From Comamonas terrigena NBRC 13299 (GTDB lineage Bacteria > Pseudomonadota > Gammaproteobacteria > Burkholderiales > Burkholderiaceae_C): a DNA stretch of 64,000 nt. A program made the translations under genes and the position numbers. This document shows positions 1 to 9,589 of the stretch, piece by piece; the first letter of the stretch is position 1; each line of letters starts with the position of its first letter. The stretch covers positions 577,001 through 641,000 of the forward strand of contig NZ_AP019749.1 of the NCBI RefSeq assembly GCF_006740045.1, given 5' to 3'. Under the pieces are notes generated by a model, which made no database searches, was not told the DNA's origin, and was given only the letters and a program-made list of their open reading frames with translations.

Positions 1-1472
1 GGCTGCAGGCGGGCCTGCCGCTGAACCCGCTGGCGATCGCGGCGCAGTCCCCGGATCTGGCCTTCAACACCGCCGCCTCCTTTATCACCAATACCAACTG
101 GCAGGCGTACGCGGGCGAGAACAGCCTGAGCAATGCCACGCAGATGGTGGTCATCACCTTTCTGATGTTCGCCGGAGCGACCACGGGGGTGGCGGCCGGC
201 GCGGGCTTTGTACGCGGTCTGGCACGTTCGAGTGCCCAGGACATCGGCAACTTCTGGGTGGACTTCGTGCGCGTGTTCTGGCGCGTGCTGCTGCCGCTGT
301 CCTTCCTGCTGGCGCTGGTCTATGTGTGGCAGGGCATTCCGCAGACGCTGCACACCGAAGCCGTGGCGACCACGCTGGAAGGCGCCAGACAGCAGCTGCT
401 GGTGGGGCCGGTGGCCAGCCTGGAAAGCATCAAGCACCTGGGCACGAATGGCGGCGGCTTCTTCAGCATGAATGCCGCCCACCCGTTCGAGAACCCGACG
501 CCGCTGACCAATCTGCTGCACATTCTGGCGATGCTGCTGATCCCGGCAGGCATGACCTATGCCTTTGGCGCCATGCTGCTGCGCCGCAAGCAGGGCTGGG
601 TGCTGTTTGCGGCCTGCATGGTGATGTTCATCGGCTTTCTGAGCCTGGTGTTCGTGGCCGAGCAACAGGGCAGCCAGCTGCTGGCACGTGCAGGCGCCGA
701 TCAGCAGTGGAGCCCGACCCAGTCCGGCGGCAACATGGAAGGCAAGGAGCTGCGTTTCGGCATTGCCGACACGGCCTTGTTTGTCACCGTCACCACGGCC
801 GCCACCACGGGGTCGGTCAACGCCATGCACGACTCGCTGACCCCGCTGGGCAGCATCACGCCGCTGGCGCAGATGATGCTCAACTGTGTGTTCGGCGGAG
901 ACGGTGTGGGCCTGATCAATCTGATCCAGTACGCCATTCTCACGGTGTTTCTGGCCGGCATGATGATTGGGCGGACCCCCGAATTCCTGGGCAAGAAGAT
1001 CGAGGTGCGCGAGATCAAGCTGGTCATGCTCGCGGTGCTGGTGCCCCCGGCCTGCATTCTGGGCTTCACGGCGCTGGCCGTGCTCTGGCCCGATGCGGCT
1101 GCCAGCCTCAACAACCGCGGCCCGCATGGCTTCTCGGAGATTCTCTACGCCTATGCCTCGGGCACGGCCAACAACGGCTCGGCCTTTGCCGGACTGAATG
1201 CCAACACGCCGTTCTTCAACACCACCATCGGCCTGGCCATGCTGGCGGGGCGCTTTCTGACGCTGCTGCCCATGCTGGCCGTCGCCGGCAGCCTGGCCGC
1301 CAAGGCCACCGTACCCGCCGGCCCCGGCACGTTCCCGACGGCCACGCCGCTGTTCATGGGGCTGCTGGTGTTTGTCGTGCTGGTGGTGGGGGGGCTCACC
1401 TTTCTGCCGGCGCTGGCGCTGGGCCCGGTGATCGAGCATCTGCAGATGCTGGTCGGCCACCTGTACGCATAA
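1..1472 (+). CDS. kdpA: KdpA, K+-translocating subunit of the Kdp pump (5' end cut by window)
   Basis: KdpA is the channel-like subunit that carries K+ through the inner membrane in the high-affinity KdpFABC pump. The frame is open from base 3, and 489 codons are visible out of a usual 560-600, so only the N-terminal part is missing. The filter loops that line the ion path are readable: [10 protein letters not shown] near the left edge, then [17 protein letters not shown] and ANNGSAFAG, each between long hydrophobic segments. The gene heads a same-strand run with kdpC, kdpB, kdpD and kdpE. In this operon kdpC follows kdpA directly, which is not the usual A-B-C order. Promoter and kdpF, if present, lie outside the window. 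Confidence 0.96.
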   Translation, partial: LQAGLPLNPLAIAAQSPDLAFNTAASFITNTNWQAYAGENSLSNATQMVVITFLMFAGATTGVAAGAGFVRGLARSSAQDIGNFWVDFVRVFWRVLLPLSFLLALVYVWQGIPQTLHTEAVATTLEGARQQLLVGPVASLESIKHLGTNGGGFFSMNAAHPFENPTPLTNLLHILAMLLIPAGMTYAFGAMLLRRKQGWVLFAACMVMFIGFLSLVFVAEQQGSQLLARAGADQQWSPTQSGGNMEGKELRFGIADTALFVTVTTAATTGSVNAMHDSLTPLGSITPLAQMMLNCVFGGDGVGLINLIQYAILTVFLAGMMIGRTPEFLGKKIEVREIKLVMLAVLVPPACILGFTALAVLWPDAAASLNNRGPHGFSEILYAYASGTANNGSAFAGLNANTPFFNTTIGLAMLAGRFLTLLPMLAVAGSLAAKATVPAGPGTFPTATPLFMGLLVFVVLVVGGLTFLPALALGPVIEHLQMLVGHLYA

Positions 1473-1528
1473 CGCCCATCCTGCCAACGGTCTGCCGCCC
1501 TGTGTGGCGGCAGACCCCGGAGCAAACC

Positions 1529-2242
1529 ATGAAAACATTGAATCAAACGCTTTCCGCTGCCCTGGTCCCCCACCACGCCGCAGCACAGCCGCAGGCGCCA
1601 TCCGCCTCCTGGCCCCGGTTACTGGGTAGCAGCGTCCGCGCTGCCGTGCTGGTGATGGTGGTCTCGGGCATTGCCTACCCCTTGCTGACCACGGGGGTGG
1701 CGCAGGCGCTGTTCCCCCAGGCGGCCAATGGCAGCCTGGTGGAGCGGCAGGGGCAGATCGTGGGCTCCGCCCTGATCGGCCAGCAGTTCACCGGGGCGCA
1801 GTACTTCCATGGCCGCCCCAGCGTCACCATGGCCCCGGATCCGCAGCAGGACGGGGCCAGCATTCCCGCCCCCTACAACGCCGGCCTCTCGGGTGCCAGC
1901 AACCAGGGGGTGACACACCAGGATCTGTCAGCGGCCGTGGCGCAGCGCGTGGCGCAGTACCGCGCCGACAACGGCCTGGCGGCCGATGCTGCGGTGCCGG
2001 TGGATGCGGTCACTGCCTCGGCCTCGGGGCTGGATCCACACATCTCGCTGGCCAATGCCTTGCTGCAGCTGCCGCGCGTGGCGCAGGCACGCCAGTTGCC
2101 TCCGGAACGGGTGCAGGTCCTGATGGAACAGGCCACCGCGCCGCGCAGCCTGGGTGTGCTGGGCGAGCCGCGGGTGCATGTGCTGCAACTCAATCTGGCA
2201 CTGGATGCCCTGCAGTCCAGCCACCAACCGGGGAAGGAGTAA
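1529..2242 (+). CDS. kdpC: KdpC, accessory subunit of the Kdp pump
   Basis: KdpC is the single-span periplasmic subunit that stabilises the KdpA-KdpB complex and is needed for ATP-driven K+ uptake. The ATG at 1529 gives 237 aa, longer than the usual 190-200. The extra length is an Ala/Pro/His-rich N-terminal stretch of about 30 residues before the one membrane segment (about 36-55, ending GIAYPLLTTG). Family hallmarks follow: LVERQGQIVGSALIGQ, YFHGRPS and SGASNQG, then the conserved tail SASGLDPHISLANALLQLPRVA. It lies between kdpA (56 bases upstream) and kdpB (3 bases downstream), so it is surely cotranscribed. The frame stays open far upstream of 1529, but that part only shadows kdpA. Confidence 0.95.
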   Translation: MKTLNQTLSAALVPHHAAAQPQAPSASWPRLLGSSVRAAVLVMVVSGIAYPLLTTGVAQALFPQAANGSLVERQGQIVGSALIGQQFTGAQYFHGRPSVTMAPDPQQDGASIPAPYNAGLSGASNQGVTHQDLSAAVAQRVAQYRADNGLAADAAVPVDAVTASASGLDPHISLANALLQLPRVAQARQLPPERVQVLMEQATAPRSLGVLGEPRVHVLQLNLALDALQSSHQPGKE

Positions 2243-2245
2243 GCC

Positions 2246-4336
2246 ATGCGTGCTCAGAAAATGGGGGCAGGCCACAGCCTGCTGGATGCCCAGCTGGTGA
2301 AGTTGGCGCTGTGGGATGCGGTGCGCAAGCTCTCGCCCCGGACGCAGTGGGCCAACCCGGTGATGTTTGTGGTGTACCTGGGGGCGGTGCTGACCAGTCT
2401 GCTGTGGGGACAGAGCCTGCTGGCACCGGATGGCCAGAGCGATGGATTTGTGCTGGCGATTGCGCTGTGGCTGTGGTTCACCGTGCTGTTTGCCAACTTC
2501 GCCGAGGCCTTGGCCGAGGGCCGCAGCCGCGCCCAGGCGGCCAGCCTGCGTGGCATGAAGCGGGACACCGTGGCCAAGGTACTGCAGCAACCGCAGGTGG
2601 GCAGTGCATGGATTCCGATACGGGCCAGCGAGCTGCGCAAGGGGGTGGTGATCTATGTGGAGGCGGGTGACACCATCGCCCTCGATGGCACGGTGATCGA
2701 TGGCGTGGCGTCGGTGGACGAAAGCGCGATCACCGGCGAGTCGGCCCCCGTGATCCGCGAGGCCGGCGGCGACTTCTCGTCCGTGACCGGCGGCACGCGG
2801 GTGCTGTCGGACTGGCTGGTGGTGGAGGTCACGGTCAATCCTGGCGAGTCGTTTCTGGACCGCATGATCTCCATGGTCGAGTCGGCCAAGCGCCAGAAGA
2901 CGCCGAATGAAATGGCGCTGACGATCCTGCTCGTGGGGCTGACGCTGGTGTTTCTGCTGGTCATTGTCACGTTGTGGCCGTTCTCGGCTTTCGCGGTGGC
3001 GCAGGCCGGCACCGGGTCGGTGGTCGGCATGGCGGTGCTGATTGCGCTGCTGGTCTGCCTGATTCCGACCACGATCGGCGGCCTGCTGTCGGCCATTGGC
3101 GTGGCGGGCATGAGCCGCATGATGCAGGCCAATGTCATCGCCACCTCGGGCAGGGCGGTGGAGGCGGCTGGCGACGTGGATGTGCTGCTGCTGGACAAGA
3201 CCGGCACCATCACGTTGGGCAACCGCCAGGCCAGCGAATTCCTGCCTGCCCCGGGCGTGAGCGCCGCGCAGCTGGCCGAAGCGGCCCAGCTGGCCTCGCT
3301 GGCCGATGAAACCCCGGAAGGCCGCAGCGTGGTGGCCCTGGCCAGGGAGCGCCATGCCCTGCCGGAGCGCCGCAGTGCGGATTTTCCGGGCGTGTTCGTA
3401 CCCTTCACGGCCCAGACGCTCATGAGCGGGGTGGACCTGCAGGGCCCGCAAGGGGAGCGCAGCCTGCGCAAAGGGGCCGCGGATGCCGTGCGCCGGCATG
3501 TCGAGGCGCTGGGCGGCAGCTTTCCCGCTCCGGTGCAGCTGTCGGTGGACAACGTCTCGCGCAAGGGCAGCACGCCGCTGGTGGTGGCCGATGGCGCCAG
3601 GGTGCTGGGCGTGATCGAGCTCAAGGATGTGGTCAAGCCCGGCATGCGCGAGCGCTTTGCCGAGCTGCGCCGCATGGGCATACAGACGGTGATGGTGACC
3701 GGTGACAACCCGCTGACGGCTGCCGCGATTGCCGCCGAAGCCGGGGTGGACGACTACCTGGCCGAAGCCCGACCCGAAGACAAGCTGCAGCTGATCCGCT
3801 CGCACCAGGCGGCAGGCCGGCTGGTGGCCATGACCGGGGACGGCACCAATGACGCACCGGCCCTGGCCCAGGCCGATGTGGCCGTGGCCATGAACAGCGG
3901 CACCCAGGCGGCGAAAGAGGCCGGGAACATGGTGGACCTGGACAGCAACCCGACCAAGCTGATCGAGGTGGTGGAAACCGGCAAACAGATGCTGATGACG
4001 CGGGGGGCGCTGACCACCTTCAGCATTGCCAACGATGTGGCCAAGTACTTCGCCATCATTCCGGCGGCCTTTGTGGGCACCTACCCGCAGCTGGCCTCGC
4101 TCAATGTGATGCAGCTGCACAGCGCGGATTCCGCCATCCTGAGCGCGGTGATCTTCAACGCGCTGATCATCATCGCCCTGGTGCCGCTGGCCTTGCGGGG
4201 GGTGCAGTACCGCGCCGTGGGCGCCGCCATCCTGCTGCGCCGCAACCTGCTGATCTACGGTCTGGGCGGGCTGGTTGTGCCATTTGTCGGCATCAAGCTC
4301 ATCGATCTGTTGCTGACCGCGCTGGGGCTGGTATGA
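2246..4336 (+). CDS. kdpB: KdpB, P-type ATPase subunit of the Kdp pump
   Basis: KdpB hydrolyses ATP to power K+ import and is the P-type ATPase (P1A class) of the complex. It has 696 aa, close to the family length of about 680. The actuator motif TGES is present; its serine is the inhibitory phosphorylation site in the E. coli protein. The phosphorylation motif DKTGTIT has its aspartate at about residue 317. [10 protein letters not shown] and the hinge [12 protein letters not shown] follow, with hydrophobic segments at both ends. It starts 3 bases after kdpC and is followed after 28 bases by kdpD. The catalytic subunit therefore lies last of the three pump genes, a rearranged order. No broken motif is seen. 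Confidence 0.97.
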   Translation: MRAQKMGAGHSLLDAQLVKLALWDAVRKLSPRTQWANPVMFVVYLGAVLTSLLWGQSLLAPDGQSDGFVLAIALWLWFTVLFANFAEALAEGRSRAQAASLRGMKRDTVAKVLQQPQVGSAWIPIRASELRKGVVIYVEAGDTIALDGTVIDGVASVDESAITGESAPVIREAGGDFSSVTGGTRVLSDWLVVEVTVNPGESFLDRMISMVESAKRQKTPNEMALTILLVGLTLVFLLVIVTLWPFSAFAVAQAGTGSVVGMAVLIALLVCLIPTTIGGLLSAIGVAGMSRMMQANVIATSGRAVEAAGDVDVLLLDKTGTITLGNRQASEFLPAPGVSAAQLAEAAQLASLADETPEGRSVVALARERHALPERRSADFPGVFVPFTAQTLMSGVDLQGPQGERSLRKGAADAVRRHVEALGGSFPAPVQLSVDNVSRKGSTPLVVADGARVLGVIELKDVVKPGMRERFAELRRMGIQTVMVTGDNPLTAAAIAAEAGVDDYLAEARPEDKLQLIRSHQAAGRLVAMTGDGTNDAPALAQADVAVAMNSGTQAAKEAGNMVDLDSNPTKLIEVVETGKQMLMTRGALTTFSIANDVAKYFAIIPAAFVGTYPQLASLNVMQLHSADSAILSAVIFNALIIIALVPLALRGVQYRAVGAAILLRRNLLIYGLGGLVVPFVGIKLIDLLLTALGLV

Positions 4337-4364
4337 CACGGAAATCTTCGACAATGACTGTACA

Positions 4365-7061
4365 ATGCCATTGACACCCAGCACCAGCTCCGCGCCTGCG
4401 CGCCCGGATCCCGATGTCCTCGTGGCCCAGCTGCAGGCCCAGCAGGCCCAGGCCGGGCGGGGCAAGCTGCGCATCTACTTCGGCTCCAACGCCGGAGTGG
4501 GCAAGACCTACGCCATGCTGGCGGCCGCGCAGCGTGAGCGGCTGGCCGGGCGCCGCGTGCTGGTGGGGCTGGTGGAAACACATGGCCGCGCCGAGACCGA
4601 GCAGCAGCTGCATGACCTGGAGCTGCTGCCGCGGCGCCCGCTCAACTACCTGGGCAAGCAGTTGGCGGAGTTCGATCTGGATGCCGCATTGGCACGCCAC
4701 CCGGATGTGCTGCTGCTGGACGAGTTGGCGCACAGCAATGTTGCCGGCTCGCGCCACCCCAAGCGCTGGCAGGATGTGCAGGAGCTGCTGGAGGCGGGAG
4801 TCGAGGTGTGGACCACGCTCAACGTCCAGCACCTGGAGAGTCTGAACGATGTGGTGAGCGGCATCGTCGGCATCAAGGTCCATGAGACCGTGCCCGACCA
4901 TCTGTTTGACGATGCCGACGAGGTCATCGTGGTCGACATTCCCCCGGAAGAGCTGCTCAAGCGCCTGAAGGCGGGCAAGGTCTACCCGCTGGAGCAGGCC
5001 GAGCGGGCCTCGCGCAACTTCTTCCGGCAGGGCAATCTGCTGGCGCTGCGGGAGCTGGCGTTGCGCCGCACGGCCGACCGGGTCGATGAAGACATGCGCG
5101 ACTACCGGCGCGAACGCGCCATCGGCGATGTCTGGCCTACGCGGGAGCGCCTGCTGGTGGGCGTGGGCGGCCGCGCCGGTGACGATGCCCTGGTGCGCCA
5201 GGTGGCACGCCTGGCACGGCGGCTGGAAGCCGACTGGGTGGTGGTCTATGTGGATGCACCGCAGCGCCAGCACCGCCCCCGGGCGGCGCAGGAGGCCGTG
5301 CTCAAGACCCTGGCGCTGGCCGCGCGCCTGGGGGCGGAAACGGCCACCATTCCGGGAGCCCAGGTGGCGCAGGCCTTGGTGGACTTCGCACGCGAACGCA
5401 ACGCCAGCCATCTGGTGCTGGCCAGGGTGGACCAGCCTTGGAACCGCTGGCTGCCTTGGCGTCCGGCCAGCCTGTCGGAGCAGATCGCCTTGCTGGACCC
5501 CGGTCTGGATGTGCTGCTGCTGTCCGTCAAAAAGGTCAAGCCTGACAGCAGCGTGCGCTTTCCCGTGGTGCGCGAGCAGGCGATTCCCTGGAAGGGCTAT
5601 GGGGGCGTGACACTGGCCTGCCTGGCCGCGACCGCGCTGGCCGAGCTGCTGCTGCAGGTGTTCGACCCGGCCAATGTGGTCATGCTGTTCCTGCTGGTGG
5701 TGGTGCTGTCGGCCGTGCGCTGGGGGCGCGGCCCCGGGGCCTGGGCGGCCCTGTTGTCGGTACTGCTGTTCGACTTCTACTTTGTGCCGCCGCGCAATTC
5801 TTTCAGCGTCAACGACACACAGTACCTGTTCACCTTCTGCCTGATGCTGGGGGTGGCCCTGGTCTGCGGCCAGCTGACGGCGCGATTGCGCCATGAGGCG
5901 CGGGTGGCCGCCGAGCGCGAGCGGCGTGCCGGCGCACTGGCCAGGCTGGCGCGGGATCTGTCGGGTGCACTGACGCAGCAGCAGGTCACGCAGATTGCGC
6001 TGACCACGATTTCCGGCGTCTTTGGGGCACAGACTGGCTTGCTGCTGCCCGATGCCGATGAGCAGTTGCAGCTGGCGCAGGGCAGCGCAGGCGCGATCGA
6101 TGCCAGCGTGGGGCGCTGGAGCATGGAGCATGGCCAGATGGCGGGTCAGGGAACGGACACCCTGGCCGCCGCGCCCGCGCTGTATGTGCCGCTGATGGCC
6201 CCGGTGCGCTCCCGCGGCGTGCTGGTGCTGCAGCTGAGCGCACCGCAGAAGCTGCGGGTGCCCGAAGAGCGCCGTCTGCTCGATGCCTGTGCCAGTCAGA
6301 TTGCACTGGCGCTGGAGCGGGTGCATTTTGTGGACGTGGCGCAGCAGACCCAGATTGCCATGGAAGGCGAGCGCATGCGCAACACCTTGCTCTCCGCCGT
6401 GTCGCACGACCTGCGCACACCGCTGACCGGCATTCTGGGGGCGGCCCAAGCCGCACTGCCCCATGCGCCGCAGGGCCCGGTGCACAGCATGCTGGTGCAG
6501 ATCCGCAACCAGGCACAGGCCCTGCAGCAGCTGGTGGACAACCTGCTGGCCATGGCGCGCCTGCAGCAAGGTGGCGTGCACCTGAAGCGCGAGTGGCTAC
6601 CGGTGGATGAACTGGTGGGCAGCGCCCTGGCGCAGATGCGCGAGCGCCTGGCTGGGCATGTGCTGCACACGGCGCTGCCGACCGGTCTGCCCTTGCTGGA
6701 GCTCGACGCCGTGCTGATGGAGCGCGTGCTGGTCAATCTGCTGGACAACGCCATCAAGTACACCCCCGCAGGTACGGCGATCACCGTGGCGGCGGGTGTG
6801 GAGGGCGGAGACTGTGTGCTCAGCGTGCAGGACGCAGGCCCGGGCCTGCCCGCCCACCTGTCGGCGCAGCAACTGTTCGAGCCCTTTACCCGCGGGCAGT
6901 CGGAGAGCGCTGTGTTTGGCATGGGGCTGGGGCTGGCTTTGGCGTTGCGCATTGTGCAAGCCCATGGCGGCCGTCTGGAGGTGGAAGCGGCGGAGCCCGG
7001 GCCGGGAGCGGTCTTCCGCGTGCGCCTGCCTGTGCCCGAGCAGCCATCCATGGACGATTGA
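4365..7061 (+). CDS. kdpD: KdpD, K+/turgor-responsive sensor histidine kinase
   Basis: KdpD senses K+ limitation or ionic strength and phosphorylates KdpE to switch on the kdp operon. It has 898 aa, the normal length. In order: the N-terminal KdpD domain with Walker A GSNAGVGKT (40-48) and Walker B LLLDELAHSN (about 115-124); a USP-like domain (GVGGRAGDDALVRQ); four membrane segments (about 410-505); a GAF-like linker; the HisKA helix with SAVSHDLRTPL (His about 681); and an ATPase domain with NLLDNAIKYTP, DAGPG and GMGLGLAL. Start ATG 4365 lies 28 bases after kdpB without a clear ribosome site. The last bases overlap a possible TTG start of kdpE, which suggests translational coupling. Confidence 0.96.
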   Translation: MPLTPSTSSAPARPDPDVLVAQLQAQQAQAGRGKLRIYFGSNAGVGKTYAMLAAAQRERLAGRRVLVGLVETHGRAETEQQLHDLELLPRRPLNYLGKQLAEFDLDAALARHPDVLLLDELAHSNVAGSRHPKRWQDVQELLEAGVEVWTTLNVQHLESLNDVVSGIVGIKVHETVPDHLFDDADEVIVVDIPPEELLKRLKAGKVYPLEQAERASRNFFRQGNLLALRELALRRTADRVDEDMRDYRRERAIGDVWPTRERLLVGVGGRAGDDALVRQVARLARRLEADWVVVYVDAPQRQHRPRAAQEAVLKTLALAARLGAETATIPGAQVAQALVDFARERNASHLVLARVDQPWNRWLPWRPASLSEQIALLDPGLDVLLLSVKKVKPDSSVRFPVVREQAIPWKGYGGVTLACLAATALAELLLQVFDPANVVMLFLLVVVLSAVRWGRGPGAWAALLSVLLFDFYFVPPRNSFSVNDTQYLFTFCLMLGVALVCGQLTARLRHEARVAAERERRAGALARLARDLSGALTQQQVTQIALTTISGVFGAQTGLLLPDADEQLQLAQGSAGAIDASVGRWSMEHGQMAGQGTDTLAAAPALYVPLMAPVRSRGVLVLQLSAPQKLRVPEERRLLDACASQIALALERVHFVDVAQQTQIAMEGERMRNTLLSAVSHDLRTPLTGILGAAQAALPHAPQGPVHSMLVQIRNQAQALQQLVDNLLAMARLQQGGVHLKREWLPVDELVGSALAQMRERLAGHVLHTALPTGLPLLELDAVLMERVLVNLLDNAIKYTPAGTAITVAAGVEGGDCVLSVQDAGPGLPAHLSAQQLFEPFTRGQSESAVFGMGLGLALALRIVQAHGGRLEVEAAEPGPGAVFRVRLPVPEQPSMDD

Positions 7062-7096
7062 GCCGACAATCCCGTGCACCACCCGCAAACCCGAAC

Positions 7097-7804
7097 ATGA
7101 CGACCGTCGCTCCCCGCATTCTGCTGATCGAAGACGATGCCAGCATCCGCCGCTTTGTGCGTCTGGCGCTGGAGGACGAAGGCTGGCAGGTCTTCGAAGC
7201 CGAGACCGCCAAGCGCGGCCTGATCGAGGCTGCCAGCCGCCAGCCCGATGCAGTGGTGCTGGACCTGGGGCTGCCCGATGCCGATGGCAAGACCGTGATT
7301 GCCGAGCTGCGCGGCTGGAGTCTGTTGCCGATTCTGGTGCTGTCCGCCCGCGAGCGGGAAGAGGAGAAGGTGGCGGCACTGGATGCCGGTGCGGATGACT
7401 ACCTGACCAAGCCTTTTGGCGTGCCCGAGCTGCTGGCGCGCCTGCGTGCGATGCTGCGGCGCCGCCAGCAGGCGTCGGCCACCGACAAGCCCGGCACCAG
7501 TGCACGCTTTGGCAGCGTGACCGTGGACCTGGCAGCGCACGATGTGGTGCGCGACGGGGTGCCGGTGCACCTGACCCCCATCGAGTTCCGCCTGCTGGCG
7601 GCCCTGGTTGCCGGCCATGGCAAAGTGCTGACGCACCGGCAGTTGCTGCTGCAGGTCTGGGGAGCGGAATACCTGGACAGGCCCCACTATCTGCGCGTGC
7701 ACATGGCCAATCTGCGGCAGAAGCTGGAGCAGGACCCTGCGCAGCCCGCTCACCTGGTGACCGAGCTGCAAGTCGGGTATCGGCTGGTCGGTCTGGCGGC
7801 TTGA
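7097..7804 (+). CDS. kdpE: KdpE, OmpR-type response regulator for kdp
   Basis: KdpE is the DNA-binding partner of KdpD and activates kdp transcription when phosphorylated. It has 235 aa from ATG 7097. The receiver domain shows the acidic pair EDD, phospho-acceptor Asp56 in VVLDLGLPD and the LTKPF lysine. The winged-helix output domain ends RVHMANLRQKLEQDP. A TTG at 7058 would add 13 residues and overlap the kdpD stop. I prefer the ATG because family members start only a few residues before the ILLIEDD strand, but neither start has a strong ribosome site. It closes the kdp operon. Confidence 0.94.
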   Translation: MTTVAPRILLIEDDASIRRFVRLALEDEGWQVFEAETAKRGLIEAASRQPDAVVLDLGLPDADGKTVIAELRGWSLLPILVLSAREREEEKVAALDAGADDYLTKPFGVPELLARLRAMLRRRQQASATDKPGTSARFGSVTVDLAAHDVVRDGVPVHLTPIEFRLLAALVAGHGKVLTHRQLLLQVWGAEYLDRPHYLRVHMANLRQKLEQDPAQPAHLVTELQVGYRLVGLAA

Positions 7805-7818
7805 CCGGTCAGTGCCCG

Positions 7819-7824
7819 TATAAT
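7819..7824 (+). promoter_or_regulatory. -10 box of the ahcY promoter
   Basis: A perfect TATAAT lies 8 bases before the SAH riboswitch, so transcription would start at about 7831, exactly at the aptamer's 5' edge. No good -35 lies 16-18 bases upstream. A TTGACC at 7801 is only 12 bases away, too close for a standard sigma-70 promoter. Confidence 0.6.
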
Positions 7825-7831
7825 CCCAGCT

Positions 7832-7927
7832 CATCCGAGGAGCGTTGCAGCGTTCCCCAGTCCCGCCACCCGCGGGGCGTCAGCGGGGCGTGAGGCTCGG
7901 ATTTCATCCCGCAACGACGCTCACCCA
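7832..7927 (+). promoter_or_regulatory. SAH riboswitch in the ahcY leader
   Basis: This matches the S-adenosylhomocysteine riboswitch class, known upstream of ahcY in beta- and gammaproteobacteria, which turns the gene on when SAH accumulates. Readable elements are ATCCGAG at 7833-7839, which pairs perfectly with CTCGGAT at 7896-7902; GAGCGTTGC at 7840-7848; and GCAACGACGCTC at 7911-7922, which complements it (GAGCGT with ACGCTC, or CGTTGC with GCAACG). Conserved CCGAGG, GAGGCTCGG and CAACGACGCTCACC blocks are in the expected order. About 75 bases remain between the aptamer and the ahcY start, including the ribosome site GGAG at 7994-7997. Confidence 0.9.
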
Positions 7928-8003
7928 CGCTTTCTGTGCGGTGAGACGGTATTTCCCCTTCTGCTTCAGAACGTGGTTTTTCATTCAATTTTTGGAGAAA
8001 ACC

Positions 8004-9434
8004 ATGAACGCTGCTGTTCGCTTCAACCCTGCCGATTCGGCCATCACCGACATTTCCCTGGCCGCCTGGGGCCGCAAGGAAATCAAGATTGCCGAAACCG
8101 AGATGCCCGGCCTGATGGCCGTGCGCGAGGAATTCGCTGCAGCCCAGCCGCTGAAGGGTGCGCGCATCACCGGTTCGCTGCACATGACGATCCAGACGGC
8201 CGTGCTGATCGAGACCTTGACCGCTCTGGGCGCACAGGTGCGCTGGGCGTCGTGCAACATCTTCTCGACCCAGGACCATGCAGCGGCGGCCATCGCTGAA
8301 ACCGGCGTGCCGGTGTTCGCCATCAAGGGCGAATCGCTGAAGGACTACTGGGATTACACCCACAGCATCTTCGAGTTCGGCGCTGCCGGCACCGACAACG
8401 AAGGCCCCAACATGATCCTGGACGATGGCGGCGATGCCACCATGCTGATGCACCTGGGCAAGAAGGCCGAGAAGGACCTGTCCGTGCTGGCCAACCCCGG
8501 TTCGGAAGAAGAGAAGATCGTCTTCGCCGCCATCAAGGCCAAACTGGCCGTGGATCCCACTTGGTACAGCCGCAAGTCGGCCCAGATCCTGGGTGTGACC
8601 GAAGAAACCACCACCGGCGTGCACCGCCTGAACGAAATGTCGGCCAACGGCAGCCTGCTGTTCCGTGCCATCAACGTGAACGACTCGGTCACCAAGTCCA
8701 AGTTCGACAACCTGTACGGCTGCCGCGAGTCGCTGGTGGACGGTATCAAGCGCGCCACCGACGTGATGATCGCCGGCAAGGTGGCCGTGGTGGCCGGCTA
8801 CGGCGACGTGGGCAAGGGCTGCGCCCAGGCCCTGTCCGCGCTGCGCGCCCAGGTGTGGGTGACCGAGATCGACCCGATCAACGCCCTGCAGGCCTCGATG
8901 GAAGGCTACAAGGTCGTGACCATGGAATATGCCGCCGACAAGTGCGACATCTTCGTGACCACCACCGGCAACAAGGACATCATCCGCCACGAGCACATGC
9001 TGGCGATGAAGGATGAGGCCATCGTCTGCAACATCGGTCACTTCGACAACGAAATCGACGTCGCGTCGATCGAGAAGTACGAGTGGGAAGAAATCAAGCC
9101 CCAGGTCGACCACATCACCTTCCCGGACGGCAAGAAGATCATCCTGCTGGCCAAGGGCCGTCTGGTGAACCTGGGCTGCGCCACCGGCCACCCCAGCTTC
9201 GTGATGTCCAACTCCTTCGCCAACCAGACCCTGGCCCAGATCGAGCTGTTCACCCGCCCCGACGCCTACGAAGTCGGCAAGGTCTATGTGCTGCCCAAGG
9301 TGCTGGACGAGAAGGTGGCACGCCTGCACCTGAAGAAGGTCGGTGCCCAGCTGACCGAGCTGACCGAAGCCCAGGCCGCCTACATCGGCGTGAAGAAGGA
9401 AGGCCCTTACAAGCCTGAAACCTACCGTTATTGA
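8004..9434 (+). CDS. ahcY: Adenosylhomocysteinase (SAH hydrolase)
   Basis: AhcY cleaves S-adenosylhomocysteine to adenosine and homocysteine in the cytoplasm, relieving product inhibition of methyltransferases and feeding the methionine cycle. It has 476 aa, the usual bacterial length. The NAD-binding loop [16 protein letters not shown], the substrate-site stretch [18 protein letters not shown] and the C-terminal signature [14 protein letters not shown] ... YKPETYRY are all intact. ATG 8004 sits just after GGAG and the riboswitch leader; a longer upstream frame would run through the riboswitch and is rejected. tlyA and metF lie downstream on the same strand, separated from it by a chemoreceptor gene. 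Confidence 0.98.
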   Translation: MNAAVRFNPADSAITDISLAAWGRKEIKIAETEMPGLMAVREEFAAAQPLKGARITGSLHMTIQTAVLIETLTALGAQVRWASCNIFSTQDHAAAAIAETGVPVFAIKGESLKDYWDYTHSIFEFGAAGTDNEGPNMILDDGGDATMLMHLGKKAEKDLSVLANPGSEEEKIVFAAIKAKLAVDPTWYSRKSAQILGVTEETTTGVHRLNEMSANGSLLFRAINVNDSVTKSKFDNLYGCRESLVDGIKRATDVMIAGKVAVVAGYGDVGKGCAQALSALRAQVWVTEIDPINALQASMEGYKVVTMEYAADKCDIFVTTTGNKDIIRHEHMLAMKDEAIVCNIGHFDNEIDVASIEKYEWEEIKPQVDHITFPDGKKIILLAKGRLVNLGCATGHPSFVMSNSFANQTLAQIELFTRPDAYEVGKVYVLPKVLDEKVARLHLKKVGAQLTELTEAQAAYIGVKKEGPYKPETYRY

Positions 9435-9444
9435 TGGGCGGAGG

Positions 9445-9469
9445 CCGTGGCAGCCGTTGGCTGCCACGG
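9445..9469 (+). terminator. Strong hairpin after ahcY
   Basis: An 11-bp perfect stem begins 10 bases after the ahcY stop: CCGTGGCAGCC pairs with GGCTGCCACGG around a 3-base loop. No T-run follows, so it may end transcription weakly or protect the 3' end of the ahcY message. Confidence 0.5.
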
Positions 9470-9589
9470 TGCATGACCTGCGGGCTTGACTTCAGCTTGC
9501 CATGTGAATGCCGAAATCATGGGTGCAAGGCCCCGTACACAGGAGGCCGATTCATTTTCGGATCGCATACAACAAGGAGAAGCCAGGTC

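Noticed and set aside
1928..6581. Very long open frames on the minus strand opposite kdpC, kdpB and kdpD (848 and 760 codons).
   Set aside because: They are His/Gln/Arg-rich shadows created by GC-rich codon use in the real genes, lack family likeness and run through several genes.
7058..7096. TTG start for kdpE overlapping the kdpD stop.
   Set aside because: Possible coupling, but the 13 extra residues (SRQSRAPPANPN) are unlike receiver N-termini; ATG 7097 is preferred.
9500..9560. GCCGA-containing sequences before the chemoreceptor gene as a sigma-28 (flagellar) promoter.
   Set aside because: No TAAA-type -35 lies 15 bases upstream of either GCCGA copy.
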